A stretch of 33,040 nt of DNA from Anaerolineae bacterium (GTDB lineage Bacteria; Chloroflexota; Anaerolineae; Anaerolineales; Villigracilaceae): positions 1 to 33,040 of the forward strand of contig JABGOQ010000131.1 of assembly GCA_018645405.1 (NCBI GenBank), read 5' to 3'. The notes beneath the pieces are model-generated. The model searched no databases. It was not told the DNA's origin and saw only the letters and a program-made list of their open reading frames with translations. The position numbers were made by a program, and so were the translations under genes. Below, in pieces: positions 8,148-17,386 of the stretch. The first letter of the stretch is position 1; every line of letters starts with the position of its first letter.

Positions 8148-8588
8148 TTACTCGAATAACTTCAAATACTCCTCATATCCCTCTTCTGCCATTTTTGCTA
8201 CGGGAATAAAACGTAAAGCGGCTGAGTTGATACAATAGCGCAACCCTGTTGGTTCAGAGCCATCATTGAAGACGTGGCCGAGATGCGAATCGGCGTGTTT
8301 GGAGCGGACTTCGGTGCGAGGCATACTTAACTTGAAGTCGGTGCGCGTTTGAATATTTTCTTCCACTGGCTGCGTGAAGCTGGGCCAACCACAACCTGCA
8401 TCAAATTGATCGAGGGAGCTAAAAAGCGGCTCGCCTGAGGCAATATCAACGTAGATACCAGCTCCTTGATTATTCCAAAATTCGTTCTGAAAGGGTCGCT
8501 CAGTGGCTTCGCGTTGGGTAACCTGATATTGTTCTTGGGTTAATTTTTCACGAAGTTCTTTTTCTGAGGGTTTTGTATATTTCTTCAT
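8148..8588 (-). CDS. msrB: Peptide-methionine (R)-S-oxide reductase MsrB
   Basis: 146-residue cytoplasmic enzyme that reduces methionine-R-sulfoxide in proteins. It shows the family signatures [25 protein letters not shown] and [13 protein letters not shown]; the Cys of RYCIN is the catalytic nucleophile and the Cys in GCGW is the likely resolving residue. The two CxxC pairs that bind structural zinc in many MsrBs are missing ([13 protein letters not shown] and HADSHLGH), so this is a zinc-free form. A strong GGAGG lies 8 nt before the ATG. It is the last gene of a three-gene minus-strand operon, 4 nt after the SUI1-like gene. Confidence 0.96.
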   Translation of the reverse strand: MKKYTKPSEKELREKLTQEQYQVTQREATERPFQNEFWNNQGAGIYVDIASGEPLFSSLDQFDAGCGWPSFTQPVEENIQTRTDFKLSMPRTEVRSKHADSHLGHVFNDGSEPTGLRYCINSAALRFIPVAKMAEEGYEEYLKLFE

Positions 8589-8592
8589 TGGT

Positions 8593-8931
8593 TTAGCCTC
8601 CTGCTATTTTAGTTTTATAGCCGAGTTTTTCTAATACAGCAGCCATTTTTTCGCGATGCTCGCCTTGTATTTCAATGACACCATTCTTGACTGTTCCACC
8701 ACTGCCACAGGCTTGTTTAAGTTTTTTCGCCAAGGCTTTCATATCTTTTTCGGATAAAGCTAGGTTTTTGACCAGTGAAACACCTTTCCCGCCACGCCCT
8801 TTGGATTCGCGGTGCAGGTAGATGGTCTGCTGGTTGGGTGGCAGGGATTTTGTTGAAGCAGACTTTTGGCTTCTTTGGCGCAGATCACCATCGGAGGAAG
8901 ACCAAACGGTACGATTCTTGTCTTTTGACAT
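8593..8931 (-). CDS. yciH: SUI1/eIF1-family translation factor (YciH-like)
   Basis: 112 residues. The C-terminal half is a SUI1 domain: [19 protein letters not shown], then [20 protein letters not shown], and [18 protein letters not shown]. These are the core of bacterial YciH and archaeal aIF1, which influence start-site fidelity or act as stress-related initiation inhibitors. The N-terminal ~35 residues are polar and probably disordered. The ATG overlaps the stop codon of the transporter gene as TAATG, and a GAGGAAGAG Shine-Dalgarno lies in that gene's end, so translation is probably coupled. Confidence 0.92.
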   Translation of the reverse strand: MSKDKNRTVWSSSDGDLRQRSQKSASTKSLPPNQQTIYLHRESKGRGGKGVSLVKNLALSEKDMKALAKKLKQACGSGGTVKNGVIEIQGEHREKMAAVLEKLGYKTKIAGG

Positions 8932-10178
8932 TACTCTTCCTCTTTGGGAAGATTAACGGATTCTGTTTCAGTCTGAGACTCTTGTTTATTAAAGGGAAGC
9001 CTCTTGAAAAAAGAGCGTACCGCTTCGAGCATCTTTAGCGAAGATTCGGATTTATCATTATCATCCCTCGGAGGCCAAGGATCTCTATCCAACATCTTTC
9101 GTATGATATATCGCCCAAATAAGATAAATGTGGCGAGCATGGGCGCGGCGATGATGATGCCCAAAATCCCAATTAGGTCAGCAAAAACAAGTGCTGAGAC
9201 CAAAACGGCTGCGGGGTGAACACTGAGTGCATCCGCCATAATGCGAGGGGTTATGAGGCCGTCGAGGATTTGATCGAAGACTAGCGCAACCAAGATAACG
9301 ATGATGGTATAGGTGAGCGGCTCCATATCGAAGAGTTTCTCGGGTTGCAGAAAGCTGACCAAAGCCAGCGCAACCCAAACCAATGCTGGTCCAATATAGG
9401 GGAGAAATTTCGAAACACCTGCCAAGAGAGCTAATCCGATTGCATAGCGAACACCCAATAAGCTAAGAACAAAGAGATAAAAAATAAACGCGAGGGTAAA
9501 GATGATTATTTGCCCGCGCAGGAAAGCATTCCAGATGCGACCAAGTTCTTGAGTAAGTTTGTTGAAGTCGTCGACGTAGCCGGGGATTTCAACCTTGAGC
9601 AAGTTTTCGCGTAAACCACCACTTTCTGCCAGAATGAAATAGGAAACGAGCATGACAAAAGCTGTCATGCCGATAAATCCCGCTGTGCCTGTAGCAACCG
9701 AGCCGAGCACCTGACCTGTGCTCCCAAGCAAAGGTTGGACGTAAGAGAGCAAGTCCTGGCTGATGCTTTCCAGATTGAGCGTGTTCAAATCAAGCGGGAT
9801 CGGGGATATTTCTACAACCCAGTTTGCTATATTGGTAAGCATGGTAGGCAATTCATCAAGGCTATTTTGCAACAGCGATATCAAGCTTTGGATCTGTGAA
9901 CCGATTCCCAAACCGCCCAAGGTAAATAAAGAAGCAAAGATCAGGATCACCAAAAGATAAGTAAGCCCCACAGACATGCGCCAGGAAAGGCGCGGAGCGC
10001 GGTCAAATAAAGAGGCAATGGGTTGAAAAAGGTAAGCCAAGATAAAGGCGATTGCCAAAGGGATGATCAGTGCTTTGAAGCGGATAAGCAGCGCGGCAAC
10101 GACCACGACCGCGATCAATGTCACGACCAATTTGGTCATGGAATTCCAGCGAGGGGATGCAGCTGTAGATTGTGTCAT
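8931..10178 (-). CDS. AI-2E family transporter (PF01594-type membrane protein)
   Basis: 415 residues with about eight hydrophobic segments. The first (VTLIAVVVVAALLI) is followed by the typical IPLAIAFILAYLFQPI block. A central amphipathic region (about 90-170) precedes further helices, and the family's C-terminal block is present (PYIGPALVWVALALV, DQILDGLITPRIMADALSVH, ILGIIIAAPMLATFILFG). The last ~45 residues are polar and charged, probably cytoplasmic. Members include TqsA/YdiK-type exporters and Na+/H+ antiporters, and the substrate cannot be deduced here. It has a GGAGAGGAA ribosome binding site and is the first gene of the operon with the SUI1-like gene and msrB. Confidence 0.93.
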   Translation of the reverse strand: MTQSTAASPRWNSMTKLVVTLIAVVVVAALLIRFKALIIPLAIAFILAYLFQPIASLFDRAPRLSWRMSVGLTYLLVILIFASLFTLGGLGIGSQIQSLISLLQNSLDELPTMLTNIANWVVEISPIPLDLNTLNLESISQDLLSYVQPLLGSTGQVLGSVATGTAGFIGMTAFVMLVSYFILAESGGLRENLLKVEIPGYVDDFNKLTQELGRIWNAFLRGQIIIFTLAFIFYLFVLSLLGVRYAIGLALLAGVSKFLPYIGPALVWVALALVSFLQPEKLFDMEPLTYTIIVILVALVFDQILDGLITPRIMADALSVHPAAVLVSALVFADLIGILGIIIAAPMLATFILFGRYIIRKMLDRDPWPPRDDNDKSESSLKMLEAVRSFFKRLPFNKQESQTETESVNLPKEEE

Positions 10179-10215
10179 TTAAGTATTCCTCTCCAGTTGA
10201 GAAAATGAATATCTA

Positions 10216-10244
10216 AGAATACTTCAGGGGGGTTTAAAAAGCAA
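10216..10244 (-). promoter_or_regulatory. Candidate sigma-70 promoter of the transporter-yciH-msrB operon
   Basis: On the minus strand, TTGCTT (10244-10239) and TATTCT (10221-10216) are separated by 17 nt and lie 38 nt before the transporter ATG. Found by pattern only. Confidence 0.45.
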
Positions 10245-10250
10245 GAATAG

Positions 10251-10365
10251 TAGGACTTACGCATTTTTCTACCGTCCTTCTCCCAATGCTCTGCGTTTGG
10301 GCTTCGTGTCAGGAACGCAACGCAGAGCATTACTGGTAGGTAATCAACACTTTGCGTAAGCCCTA
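10251..10365. repeat. MITE-like palindromic element, 115 bp, no coding capacity
   Basis: The ends are 13-bp inverted repeats with one mismatch (TAGGACTTACGCA at 10251-10263, TGCGTAAGCCCTA at 10353-10365). Inside is a second, perfect 13-bp inverted pair (AATGCTCTGCGTT at 10285-10297, AACGCAGAGCATT at 10319-10331). The outermost TA on both sides would fit a TA target duplication. It lies in the 269-nt divergent region between the transporter and moxR-like genes. Likely a non-autonomous derivative of an insertion sequence; no transposase is in the window. Confidence 0.75.
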
Positions 10366-10447
10366 AAAAGACTTGCCATGTAGATTAAAAGCCCTTAAAA
10401 TCAAGTTCTGTAAAACACTCACTCGTAAAGCAAAAAGGATCATCCTA

Positions 10448-11404
10448 ATGGATTTACAAGAATTTGGAAAACGCATTACCAAGAACCTTAAAAAAGTTAT
10501 TATCGGCAAAGCTCCCGCTCTTGATTTGGTCGTAATTGGGCTTCTCGCACAGGGGCATATTTTGATCGAGGATGTACCCGGTGTGGGGAAAACCGTCCTT
10601 GCTCGTAGTCTCGCAAAATCGGTCGATTCAACTTTTAACCGTATCCAGTTTACGCCAGATATGCTCCCTAGCGATGTGACGGGTGTCTCTATATACAATC
10701 AGGAGACACGCAAATTTGAATTTCGACCGGGACCATTGCTTGGGCAAATCATCCTTGCTGACGAGATCAATCGGGCAACCCCTAAAACGCAGGCTGCGCT
10801 TCTTGAAGCAATGGAGGAAAATCAAATCACTGTAGATGGCGTTACCCACCATCTTATGCAACCTTTTATGGTGCTTGCCACACAAAACCCGATCGAATAC
10901 GAAGGCACTTTTCCGCTTCCTGAAGCGCAATTAGATCGCTTTCTGCTTCATCTTCAGTTAGGCTATCCCAGCCTCAGAGACGAGATTCGGGTGCTCGAAA
11001 AACAACAAAGCCAACATCCAATTGAATCTCTTGAGTCCGTCGCTAGCAATGAAGAAATTTTGGAGGCCATAGATGCTACCAAGCAAATCTACGTCTCTGA
11101 CGCGGTCAAACGCTATATTGTGGAAATAACCAGCCAAACACGCAAAAGCGGAGATGTGCATCTTGGTGCCAGTCCCCGTGGCAGCCTCGCCCTCTTCCGC
11201 ACCGGGCAAGCTCGTGCTGCCTTGCGCGGGCGCGATCATGTTTTGCCTGATGATATAAAAGCCCTAGCCGTTCCTGTATTGGGGCACCGAATCATTTTAG
11301 GACCTGCAGCGCGAATGCGTGAATTTAACGCGGACCAAATTGTGAGAGAGTTAGCGTATGGCATTCCGGTTCCTGGGGGAGATTTTCAAACGGTACAAAG
11401 TTAA
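10448..11404 (+). CDS. MoxR-family AAA+ ATPase
   Basis: 318 residues. Walker A is EDVPGVGKTVLA (Lys48) and Walker B is ILADEINRATPKTQ (Asp105/Glu106). These are followed by the MoxR-specific LLEAMEENQITVDG, sensor-1 ATQNPIEYEGTFPLPEAQLD and a C-terminal lid domain with SPRGSLALFRTGQARA. MoxR ATPases act as chaperone-like partners of VWA/DUF58 proteins in assembling or activating complexes. The start at 10448 (MDLQEFG) is chosen because AAAGGA precedes it by 8 nt and it matches family length; a TTG at 10373 would add 25 unrelated residues. The next gene, 6 nt downstream, encodes the usual DUF58 partner. Confidence 0.95.
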   Translation: MDLQEFGKRITKNLKKVIIGKAPALDLVVIGLLAQGHILIEDVPGVGKTVLARSLAKSVDSTFNRIQFTPDMLPSDVTGVSIYNQETRKFEFRPGPLLGQIILADEINRATPKTQAALLEAMEENQITVDGVTHHLMQPFMVLATQNPIEYEGTFPLPEAQLDRFLLHLQLGYPSLRDEIRVLEKQQSQHPIESLESVASNEEILEAIDATKQIYVSDAVKRYIVEITSQTRKSGDVHLGASPRGSLALFRTGQARAALRGRDHVLPDDIKALAVPVLGHRIILGPAARMREFNADQIVRELAYGIPVPGGDFQTVQS

Positions 11405-11410
11405 TCAGCG

Positions 11411-12721
11411 ATGAAAAATAGCCGTATTCTATTTCTGCTGCTCTTCCTCATAAGCTTCTTCGGGGCATTTGCTACCAACGCGCCCGTCTATGTCCGCTTG
11501 CTCTACCTGACATCCCTTATCATTGGCGGAAGTTGGCTCTGGGTTAAACTCTCCATTTCGGGGCTTAGATTAATTCGCCGCTCACGCTCTTTACGCGCCA
11601 ATGTTGGGGATATTTACGACGAATATTTTGAAGTCCACAATAATAATCGCTGGCTCTGCCCGTGGATTGAAATCCACAACGAAACTGATCTCCCAGCTTC
11701 GGCGGGTTCGCGATTATTGGTAGGTATCAAAAAACGGGAAAAACGCTCCTATCTCGCTCGTACCTGGCTCGTCCAGCGCGGCGCGTTTTCACTGGGGCCT
11801 ACTACGCTCATATCCCGCGATCCGCTAGGGGTATTTCTAAGCCAAAAAAGCTTTTCAGCCGAATCTGAGTTAATCGTTTTGCCCCTGCTCCTAAACCTGA
11901 CTTCTTTTCCTGACCCACCCGGTTTATTGTCAGGCGGAAAAGTCCTTCGGCAGAAATCGCTCGGGATCACGCCCCACGCCGCAGGTGTCCGCGAGTATGC
12001 GCCCGGCGATGCCCTTCGCCGCATCCACTGGGCAACATCTGCTCGTCGCCAAAAGTTGATGGTCAAAGAATTCGACCAAGACCCGCAATCCTCTGTCTGG
12101 ATTTTTCTGGATGCGGAATCTGCGGCGCAAATATCCCAAAAGGATTATTCCCCTCTTGAAGGCTGGGATAACTGGATGCTCGGGCACAAACCTGAATTCG
12201 ACTTGCCTCCGTCTACATTCGAATATGCGGTGACAAGCGCGGCATCGCTAACGCATTATTTCACCAAAGCGCGTCGCGCAGTCGGGCTAATTGTGGCTGG
12301 GCAAAAAAGCATCGTTATCCCCGCTGACCGCAGTACCCGCCAAGAAGAAAAGATATTAGAAACGCTCGCCTTTATACAAAGCACAGGGGAATTATCAATG
12401 GAAGCACTCGTTGCCACACAAGCAGGCCAGTTACCGCAAGGCAGTAGCGCGGTACTCATCACCGCTTCTGTACGTCCTGAAATCATGCACGCAGTCGATG
12501 ATCTCTTACGCCGAAACCAACGCCCGACAGTGGTATTATTGGATGCAGAATCCTTTGGCAGCGAAAAAAGCAACGCAGCCTTGGTAGAAAGCCTACGCAA
12601 GATCAATGTGCCCGTCTGTCGCGTCCTATGCGGTGACGATTTGGAGAAGGCGCTTTCTAATATCTCAGGAACAACCTCTACAAAGGAGAATTTTTTATGG
12701 CGAGAGCCATTCACACCTTAG
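11411..12721 (+). CDS. DUF58 domain-containing membrane protein
   Basis: 436 residues. Two N-terminal hydrophobic helices (ILFLLLFLISFFGAFA and a second around VRLLYLTSLIIGGSWLW) precede a beta-rich stretch and the DUF58 core with REYAPGDALRRIHWATSARR and LMVKEFDQDP, followed by a VWA-like strand SSVWIFLDAESAA. The pairing with a MoxR ATPase is one of the most conserved gene pairs in bacteria and suggests a MoxR-dependent membrane complex of undetermined task. The transglutaminase-like third partner often seen is missing. The gene overlaps the next one by 25 nt. Confidence 0.93.
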   Translation: MKNSRILFLLLFLISFFGAFATNAPVYVRLLYLTSLIIGGSWLWVKLSISGLRLIRRSRSLRANVGDIYDEYFEVHNNNRWLCPWIEIHNETDLPASAGSRLLVGIKKREKRSYLARTWLVQRGAFSLGPTTLISRDPLGVFLSQKSFSAESELIVLPLLLNLTSFPDPPGLLSGGKVLRQKSLGITPHAAGVREYAPGDALRRIHWATSARRQKLMVKEFDQDPQSSVWIFLDAESAAQISQKDYSPLEGWDNWMLGHKPEFDLPPSTFEYAVTSAASLTHYFTKARRAVGLIVAGQKSIVIPADRSTRQEEKILETLAFIQSTGELSMEALVATQAGQLPQGSSAVLITASVRPEIMHAVDDLLRRNQRPTVVLLDAESFGSEKSNAALVESLRKINVPVCRVLCGDDLEKALSNISGTTSTKENFLWREPFTP

Positions 12722-13611
12722 ATCTCAACTTTCAAAACCGAAAAAATGCGATTGCCGCCTATCTGATTCCACACTCAGAAGGAGCCGCTCTTGTGGAATC
12801 GGGCCCTGGCTCTACTATTGACAGTCTCAAAGCGGAGATAGCAAAGCATGGTTTTACGGTTAATGACCTCACCCACGTTTTCTTAAGTCATATCCATCTA
12901 GATCACGCCGGCGCAGCAGGATGGCTCGCCCAACAAGGCGTACAAGTTTGTGTTCATCCACGCGGTGCGCCGCATCTGCTCAATCCCGAAAAGTTGATTG
13001 CCAGCGCAACGCGCATTTATAAAGAAGATATGGATCGGCTTTGGGGAGATTTTCTTGCCGTGCCAGAAGACAAATTGATTGCCGCTGAAGATGGCCAGGA
13101 AATCACCGTTGGCGACCTGAAAATTAAAGCCATCCATACCCCAGGCCATGCCGAGCATCATATCTCTTGGGGCATAGAAGATGATATTGTCTTCACAGGT
13201 GATATTGGCGGCGTGCGCATGTTTGGCTACGGTTATGTGCGTTTACCCCTTGTGCCCCCAGAATTGCATCTTGAAAGATGGCACGATAGTCTTGAAAAAC
13301 TACTCTCGATGAATTTCAAACGCATCGCCCCAACTCATTTCGGCGTTTTTGATGACGCTGAGTGGCATATAAACGCAGCAATAGCCTCCGTGGCTTCAAC
13401 ATCTCGTTGGTTAGACGAAGTAATGCCCTCCGAACCAAGCATTGACGAATTGGGAAAAAAAGTAGTCAACTGGATGCTGGAAGAAGCCCTTGCCGAAGGT
13501 GTTAGCGAAGAAACACTCAAGGTCTATGAAATCGCTAATCCGCTACACATGTCCTCGACTGGATTGGCACGGTATTGGACGAAGTTTAGACAAGCTGCAC
13601 AATCACAGTAA
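12697..13611 (+). CDS. MBL-fold metallo-hydrolase
   Basis: 304-residue cytoplasmic protein of the metallo-beta-lactamase superfamily. The dinuclear metal site is complete: HIHLDHAG, TPGHAEHH (third-motif His), FTGDIGG (bridging Asp) and a late PTHFGVF His. A helical C-terminal extension of about 80 residues follows. The substrate is not predictable; glyoxalase II-like and other hydrolases share this core. The ATG at 12697 lies inside the end of the DUF58 gene but is supported by AAGGAG 8 nt upstream, so translation is probably coupled. The stop codon TAA (13609-13611) lies in the left arm of a palindromic repeat. Confidence 0.93.
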   Translation: MARAIHTLDLNFQNRKNAIAAYLIPHSEGAALVESGPGSTIDSLKAEIAKHGFTVNDLTHVFLSHIHLDHAGAAGWLAQQGVQVCVHPRGAPHLLNPEKLIASATRIYKEDMDRLWGDFLAVPEDKLIAAEDGQEITVGDLKIKAIHTPGHAEHHISWGIEDDIVFTGDIGGVRMFGYGYVRLPLVPPELHLERWHDSLEKLLSMNFKRIAPTHFGVFDDAEWHINAAIASVASTSRWLDEVMPSEPSIDELGKKVVNWMLEEALAEGVSEETLKVYEIANPLHMSSTGLARYWTKFRQAAQSQ

Positions 13612-13700
13612 GGGCGATCCTTTGTCCTTATATATAAATTTATATTCTAGCCAACCTGCCAGCTTATAAAAGATGTAAAATCAAAGCGGGTCGCCCCTAC
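13608..13700. repeat. Palindromic repeat, family R1, copy 1 (93 bp)
   Basis: The left arm GTAAGGGCGATCCTTTG (13608-13624) is complementary, with two mismatches and a 2-nt gap, to the right arm CAAAGCGGGTCGCCCCTAC (13682-13700). The interior is AT-rich and includes a run of TATATAAATTTATAT. The same architecture recurs at 20647-20746. The left arm contains the stop codon of the MBL-fold gene. Confidence 0.75.
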
Positions 13701-13738
13701 CCAAACTACCCGCCTATCAAACAAAAAGGAAAAAAATA

Positions 13739-14662
13739 ATGAAAGACTTTCTCGCAATCTCAGAATACTCATCTGAAGAATTACAAGACTTGCTCGATCT
13801 CGCTGTGAAACTGAAGACAGAATATTTCGCAGGCGGTAACCCACCCCTTGCACAAGGCAAAGCAATGGCAATGATCTTCCAAAAACCCAGCCTGCGTACG
13901 CGCGTTTCATTCGATATGGTTATGCGACATCTTGGTGGCGATGCCCTCTACCTCTCCCCCGCTGAAATCGGGTTGGGCAAACGAGAATCTGTTGCCGATG
14001 TAGCGCGCGTTCTTTCAGGCTATGTCCACATCATTATGGCGCGCGTTTTTGCCCATGAGCACGTCGAAGAACTAGGCAAATGGGCATCTGCTCCCGTTAT
14101 CAATGGTCTGAGTGATTTCAACCACCCCTGCCAGGCAATGGCAGATGCGCTCACTATTCAAGAAAAATTTGGCACGCTCAAAGGCACGAATGTCACCTAT
14201 GTCGGAGATGGGAATAATGTCGCGGCTTCTTTGATGTATATCTGCGCACGCTTGGGTGCAAATTTTACGATTGCGAATCCCAAAGGCTACGATATGCCTG
14301 CTCACGCGATCGAACTTGGACGTAAACTTGCTTCCGAGTCTGGATCATCTATTACCTTGATGAACGATCCCCATGAAGCAGTACGAGGCGCACAGGCAAT
14401 CTATACCGACACGTGGACAAGTATGGGCCAAGAAGCAGAAACGGAGAAACGTCTTAAGGTTTTCCCCCCCTATCAAGTCAACGCAGATTTGGTCGCCGAA
14501 GCTGATAAGGATGCCATAGTCATGCACTGTCTCCCCGCCCATCGTGGCGAAGAATTGACAGACGAAGTTGCAGATGGTGCACAATCTGTCATCTTTCCAC
14601 AGGCGCACAATCGGTTACACGCACAAAAAGCCATCGTTGCAAGGCTTTTAGGGGTAGCGTAA
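13739..14662 (+). CDS. argF: Ornithine carbamoyltransferase
   Basis: 307 residues, the usual length. It transfers carbamoyl from carbamoyl phosphate to ornithine to give citrulline in arginine synthesis. Motifs are the carbamoyl-phosphate loop SLRTR (51-55), HPCQ (129-132) and the ornithine-side HCLPAHRG (263-270); DTWTSMGQE in the SMG loop is the OTCase signature that separates it from aspartate carbamoyltransferase. AAAAAGGA precedes the ATG. It stands alone between a palindromic repeat and a strong terminator; no other arg gene is in the window. Confidence 0.97.
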   Translation: MKDFLAISEYSSEELQDLLDLAVKLKTEYFAGGNPPLAQGKAMAMIFQKPSLRTRVSFDMVMRHLGGDALYLSPAEIGLGKRESVADVARVLSGYVHIIMARVFAHEHVEELGKWASAPVINGLSDFNHPCQAMADALTIQEKFGTLKGTNVTYVGDGNNVAASLMYICARLGANFTIANPKGYDMPAHAIELGRKLASESGSSITLMNDPHEAVRGAQAIYTDTWTSMGQEAETEKRLKVFPPYQVNADLVAEADKDAIVMHCLPAHRGEELTDEVADGAQSVIFPQAHNRLHAQKAIVARLLGVA

Positions 14663-14724
14663 AATAGTAGCAACAACTGTGTTAACATACTATTTTTTCA
14701 AAAGAAGAGAAGTTGAAAGTGCAT

Positions 14725-14764
14725 AAAAGGATGAGTGGGTAATCATCACCTACTCATCCTTTTT
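14725..14764 (+). terminator. Rho-independent terminator of argF
   Basis: A 16-bp stem with one G-U pair (14725-14740 with 14748-14763) and a 7-nt loop ends in a T run. It lies 62 nt after the argF stop. The rest of the 320-nt gap (14663-14982) is AT-rich and holds only the two-copy motif at 14929-14964 and the ald ribosome binding site. Confidence 0.9.
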
Positions 14765-14928
14765 CTGTATGAATATCGTCGGTATTTGCCTTTCAAATGT
14801 ACTTTTTTCTTATGCTTGTATATGCCTAGCAGGCAATTTGTGCTAAACTTCACTTACTGAAATATCAAGTTTTTTAATGCGATTTGCAAAAATACGTTTT
14901 TCTTAAAGCAGTAGAAAATTAAAGAGTA

Positions 14929-14964
14929 GCAAGCCCAAAGCAAGTGCGAAGCGGCTCTTTATCC
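14929..14964 (+). repeat. Two-copy 36-nt motif, copy A, upstream of ald
   Basis: Matches 19195-19230 at 30 of 36 positions, with the invariant blocks GCAAGCCCAAA and GTGCGAAGCGG. Copy A ends 6 nt before the ald Shine-Dalgarno (AAGGAG). Flanking AAAGAG and CTCTTT could form a 6-bp helix here, but copy B lacks it. No known riboswitch class was recognised. Confidence 0.6.
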
Positions 14965-14982
14965 CAGAAAAAGGAGTAAAAA

Positions 14983-16050
14983 ATGATTATTGGCATCCCT
15001 AAAGAACGACGACCAAATGAGAAAAGGGTTGGCTTGTCTCCGGCTGGTGTTCAGCTTCTTACTGAGCGTGGACATACTTGTTTTGTTGAAGATCAGGCGG
15101 GCAGAGGGGCTGGTTTTCGGAATATCAAATACGAAAAAGCAGGGGCAAAAATTGCTTTCTCGGCAGAGGAAGTTTTTGGCAGATCCGATTTGCTTTTGAA
15201 GATGGCGCGCCCGATGATGGATGAGATTGAGTGGTTGCGACCTGATTCTGCTTTTGCGGCATTCTTGCACCTTGCTTCGGCTCGACAAGACAAGTTAGAT
15301 CTTTTAGTTGAAAAGAATATTACAGCAATCGCTTATGAGCAGATCCAGGAAGATGATGAAGTTCGCCCTGTTTTGCGTCCGCTGAGCCAAATTGGCGGAG
15401 TAATGGCGGCACAAACGGCAGCGCGACTTTTGCAAAACAAATGGGGCGGGCGTGGCATTTTGCTGGGAATGATTCCTGGTGTGCCTCCGGCGGAAGTGGT
15501 TATCTTGGGTGCAGGCGTCGTTGGAACCTATGCCGCGCGTGCTTTCAAGGGACTTGGTGCGCACATAACAGTGCTAGATAATGATATGGACGCACTTCAG
15601 CACATTGCTGAAAGCCTTTATGGTGTTGTGACAATGGTCTCTACGCCACAAAACATACAACGTGCTACCGCTTATGCAGATGTGGTTATAGGGGCGGTTC
15701 TCGTTTCTGGAGAGCGTAGTCCGATTCTGGTGACGCGAGAGATGGTGAAGGCAATGAAACCACGTTCGGTTGTTCTTGATGTGAGTATTGATCAGGGCGG
15801 TTGTTTTGAGACCTCGCGCCCAACAACGCATGATAACCCTGTTTATATTGAAGAAGAAGTGACACATTATTGTGTCCCGAATATGTCTGGCGTAGTGGCA
15901 AGAACAGCAACGCATGCTTTTGTAAACGCGGCGATGCCTTATATTCTTGAGTTGGCAGATCATGGCATTGCAAAAACCCTAGAAAATAACCCCGCTATTG
16001 CTTTAGCTACCAGCGCGTATTTAGGCGAATTGCGCCATCTTGAAAAGTAG
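14983..16050 (+). CDS. ald: Alanine dehydrogenase
   Basis: 355 residues. NAD-dependent enzyme interconverting L-alanine with pyruvate and ammonium. The N-terminus MIIGIPKERRPNEKRVGLSP carries the substrate-binding Arg, and the catalytic Lys (LLLKMARP) and His (FLHLAS) are present. The Rossmann motif is VILGAGVVGTYAA, followed by VSIDQGGCFETSRPTTH and HYCVPNMSGVVARTAT. These separate it from the related transhydrogenase alpha subunit. AAGGAG lies 6 nt before the ATG. The next gene starts 6 nt after its stop, so the two are co-transcribed; both concern pyruvate/acyl-CoA metabolism. It is slightly shorter than the ~370 residues typical of the family. Confidence 0.94.
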   Translation: MIIGIPKERRPNEKRVGLSPAGVQLLTERGHTCFVEDQAGRGAGFRNIKYEKAGAKIAFSAEEVFGRSDLLLKMARPMMDEIEWLRPDSAFAAFLHLASARQDKLDLLVEKNITAIAYEQIQEDDEVRPVLRPLSQIGGVMAAQTAARLLQNKWGGRGILLGMIPGVPPAEVVILGAGVVGTYAARAFKGLGAHITVLDNDMDALQHIAESLYGVVTMVSTPQNIQRATAYADVVIGAVLVSGERSPILVTREMVKAMKPRSVVLDVSIDQGGCFETSRPTTHDNPVYIEEEVTHYCVPNMSGVVARTATHAFVNAAMPYILELADHGIAKTLENNPAIALATSAYLGELRHLEK

Positions 16051-16056
16051 GAAATT

Positions 16057-17367
16057 ATGGACTGGAAAACACGTTATAAAGATCGTATTCTTAGCGCAAA
16101 AGATGCAGTGGAAGCTGTCGAGTCGGGCAATCGCCTTTTTCTGACAGGCAATGTCTCGGTTCCGTACAAACTGCTTGATGCTTTAGTTGAAAAAGCACCC
16201 AAGCTGAAAGATGTCGAAATCATCCAAGCTTTAACTGTGGGCGCACCCGCATATGTTGACCCTAAAATGGAAGGTCATTTGCGTGTCAACACTATGTTTA
16301 TTAGCGGCAATATTCGTTCTGCGGTACAAAGTGGACGAGCAGATTTCACACCGGTGCTTCTTTCTGAATTCCCTCTACTATTTAAGAATGGCCATTTGCC
16401 CCTCGATGTTGCGCTGATTCACGTCTCGCTCCCGGACGAACATGGTTTTTGCAGCTTGGGCGTGGAAGTGGGCTTGACCAAAACCGCCGCTGAATCTGCG
16501 AAAATCATCGTAGCAGAAGTCAACGAGCAGATGCCACGCACCTTGGGCGATGCTTTCATTCACGTTAGTCGCCTAAATCATATTGTGCCAGTTAATTATG
16601 ATATTGCCGAGATGTCTATGGGCGATGGAGAACCTTCCCCTGCAATTGAGAAAATGGCAGAATATATCGCTGATTTAATCCCTAACGAAGCAACGATGCA
16701 AATGGGCATTGGTGCAGTTCCTGATGCGGTTTTGAAACATCTCTACGACAAAAAAGATTTAGGCGTTCACACAGAGCTGTTTTCAGACGGCGTGATCGAC
16801 CTCGTCGAAGCAGGGATTTTAACCAATGCAGCAAAAACCCTTCATCAGGGTAAAATTTTATCTGGATTTGTGATCGGTACAAAACGCCTATACGATTGGG
16901 TAGATGATAACCCTATCATCGAGATGCGGCGCACAGAGTACGTAAATGACCCCTTTGTGATTGCCCAAAACGAAAAAATGGTCGCGATCAATTCTGCCAT
17001 CGAAGTTGATTTAACCGGGCAGGTCTGTGCTGATAGCATAGGCCCCAAACTCTACAGTGGTGTAGGCGGGCAACTTGATTTTATTTACGGTGCATCCCGT
17101 TCAAAAGGTGGTGTGCCAATCATTGCACTCCCCAGCGATACAACTACGCGCAGCGGCAAACGCTTTACGCGCATTGTTGGCATGCTTAAACACGGTGCAG
17201 GTGTTGTCACCACCCGTAACCACGTTCGCTATGTGGTTACAGAATATGGGGTTGCCGATTTATATGGTAAAACTATCCGACAACGTGCACAGGCCCTGAT
17301 CGGAATCTCGCATCCTGATTTTCGTGCAGACCTAAAGAAAGAAGCACAGAAACTAAATTACATCTAG
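16057..17367 (+). CDS. Acetyl-CoA hydrolase/transferase family protein (CoA-transferase)
   Basis: 436 residues with both halves of the acetyl-CoA hydrolase/transferase fold. The C-terminal half has GIGAVPDAVL and HTELFSDGVIDL, where the Glu after HT is the expected CoA-thioester nucleophile, and GGQLDFIYGASRSKGG, a glycine-rich CoA-binding loop. Overall it resembles 4-hydroxybutyrate or succinate/acetate CoA-transferases; the exact acyl substrate cannot be read from sequence. Together with alanine dehydrogenase upstream it may form an amino-acid/acetate fermentation module. AGGAAA partly overlapping the ald stop codon serves as ribosome binding site. Confidence 0.93.
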   Translation: MDWKTRYKDRILSAKDAVEAVESGNRLFLTGNVSVPYKLLDALVEKAPKLKDVEIIQALTVGAPAYVDPKMEGHLRVNTMFISGNIRSAVQSGRADFTPVLLSEFPLLFKNGHLPLDVALIHVSLPDEHGFCSLGVEVGLTKTAAESAKIIVAEVNEQMPRTLGDAFIHVSRLNHIVPVNYDIAEMSMGDGEPSPAIEKMAEYIADLIPNEATMQMGIGAVPDAVLKHLYDKKDLGVHTELFSDGVIDLVEAGILTNAAKTLHQGKILSGFVIGTKRLYDWVDDNPIIEMRRTEYVNDPFVIAQNEKMVAINSAIEVDLTGQVCADSIGPKLYSGVGGQLDFIYGASRSKGGVPIIALPSDTTTRSGKRFTRIVGMLKHGAGVVTTRNHVRYVVTEYGVADLYGKTIRQRAQALIGISHPDFRADLKKEAQKLNYI

Positions 17368-17386
17368 CTCCTCCCTCGTTTTGCGC

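Noticed and set aside
14929-14982. Riboswitch in the ald leader
   Set aside because: No known riboswitch consensus was recognised, and possible helices in copy A are not preserved in copy B.
14983-16050. Transhydrogenase alpha subunit instead of alanine dehydrogenase
   Set aside because: The C-terminal block with DQGGCFETSRPTTH and the lack of a following pntB-like gene favour alanine dehydrogenase.
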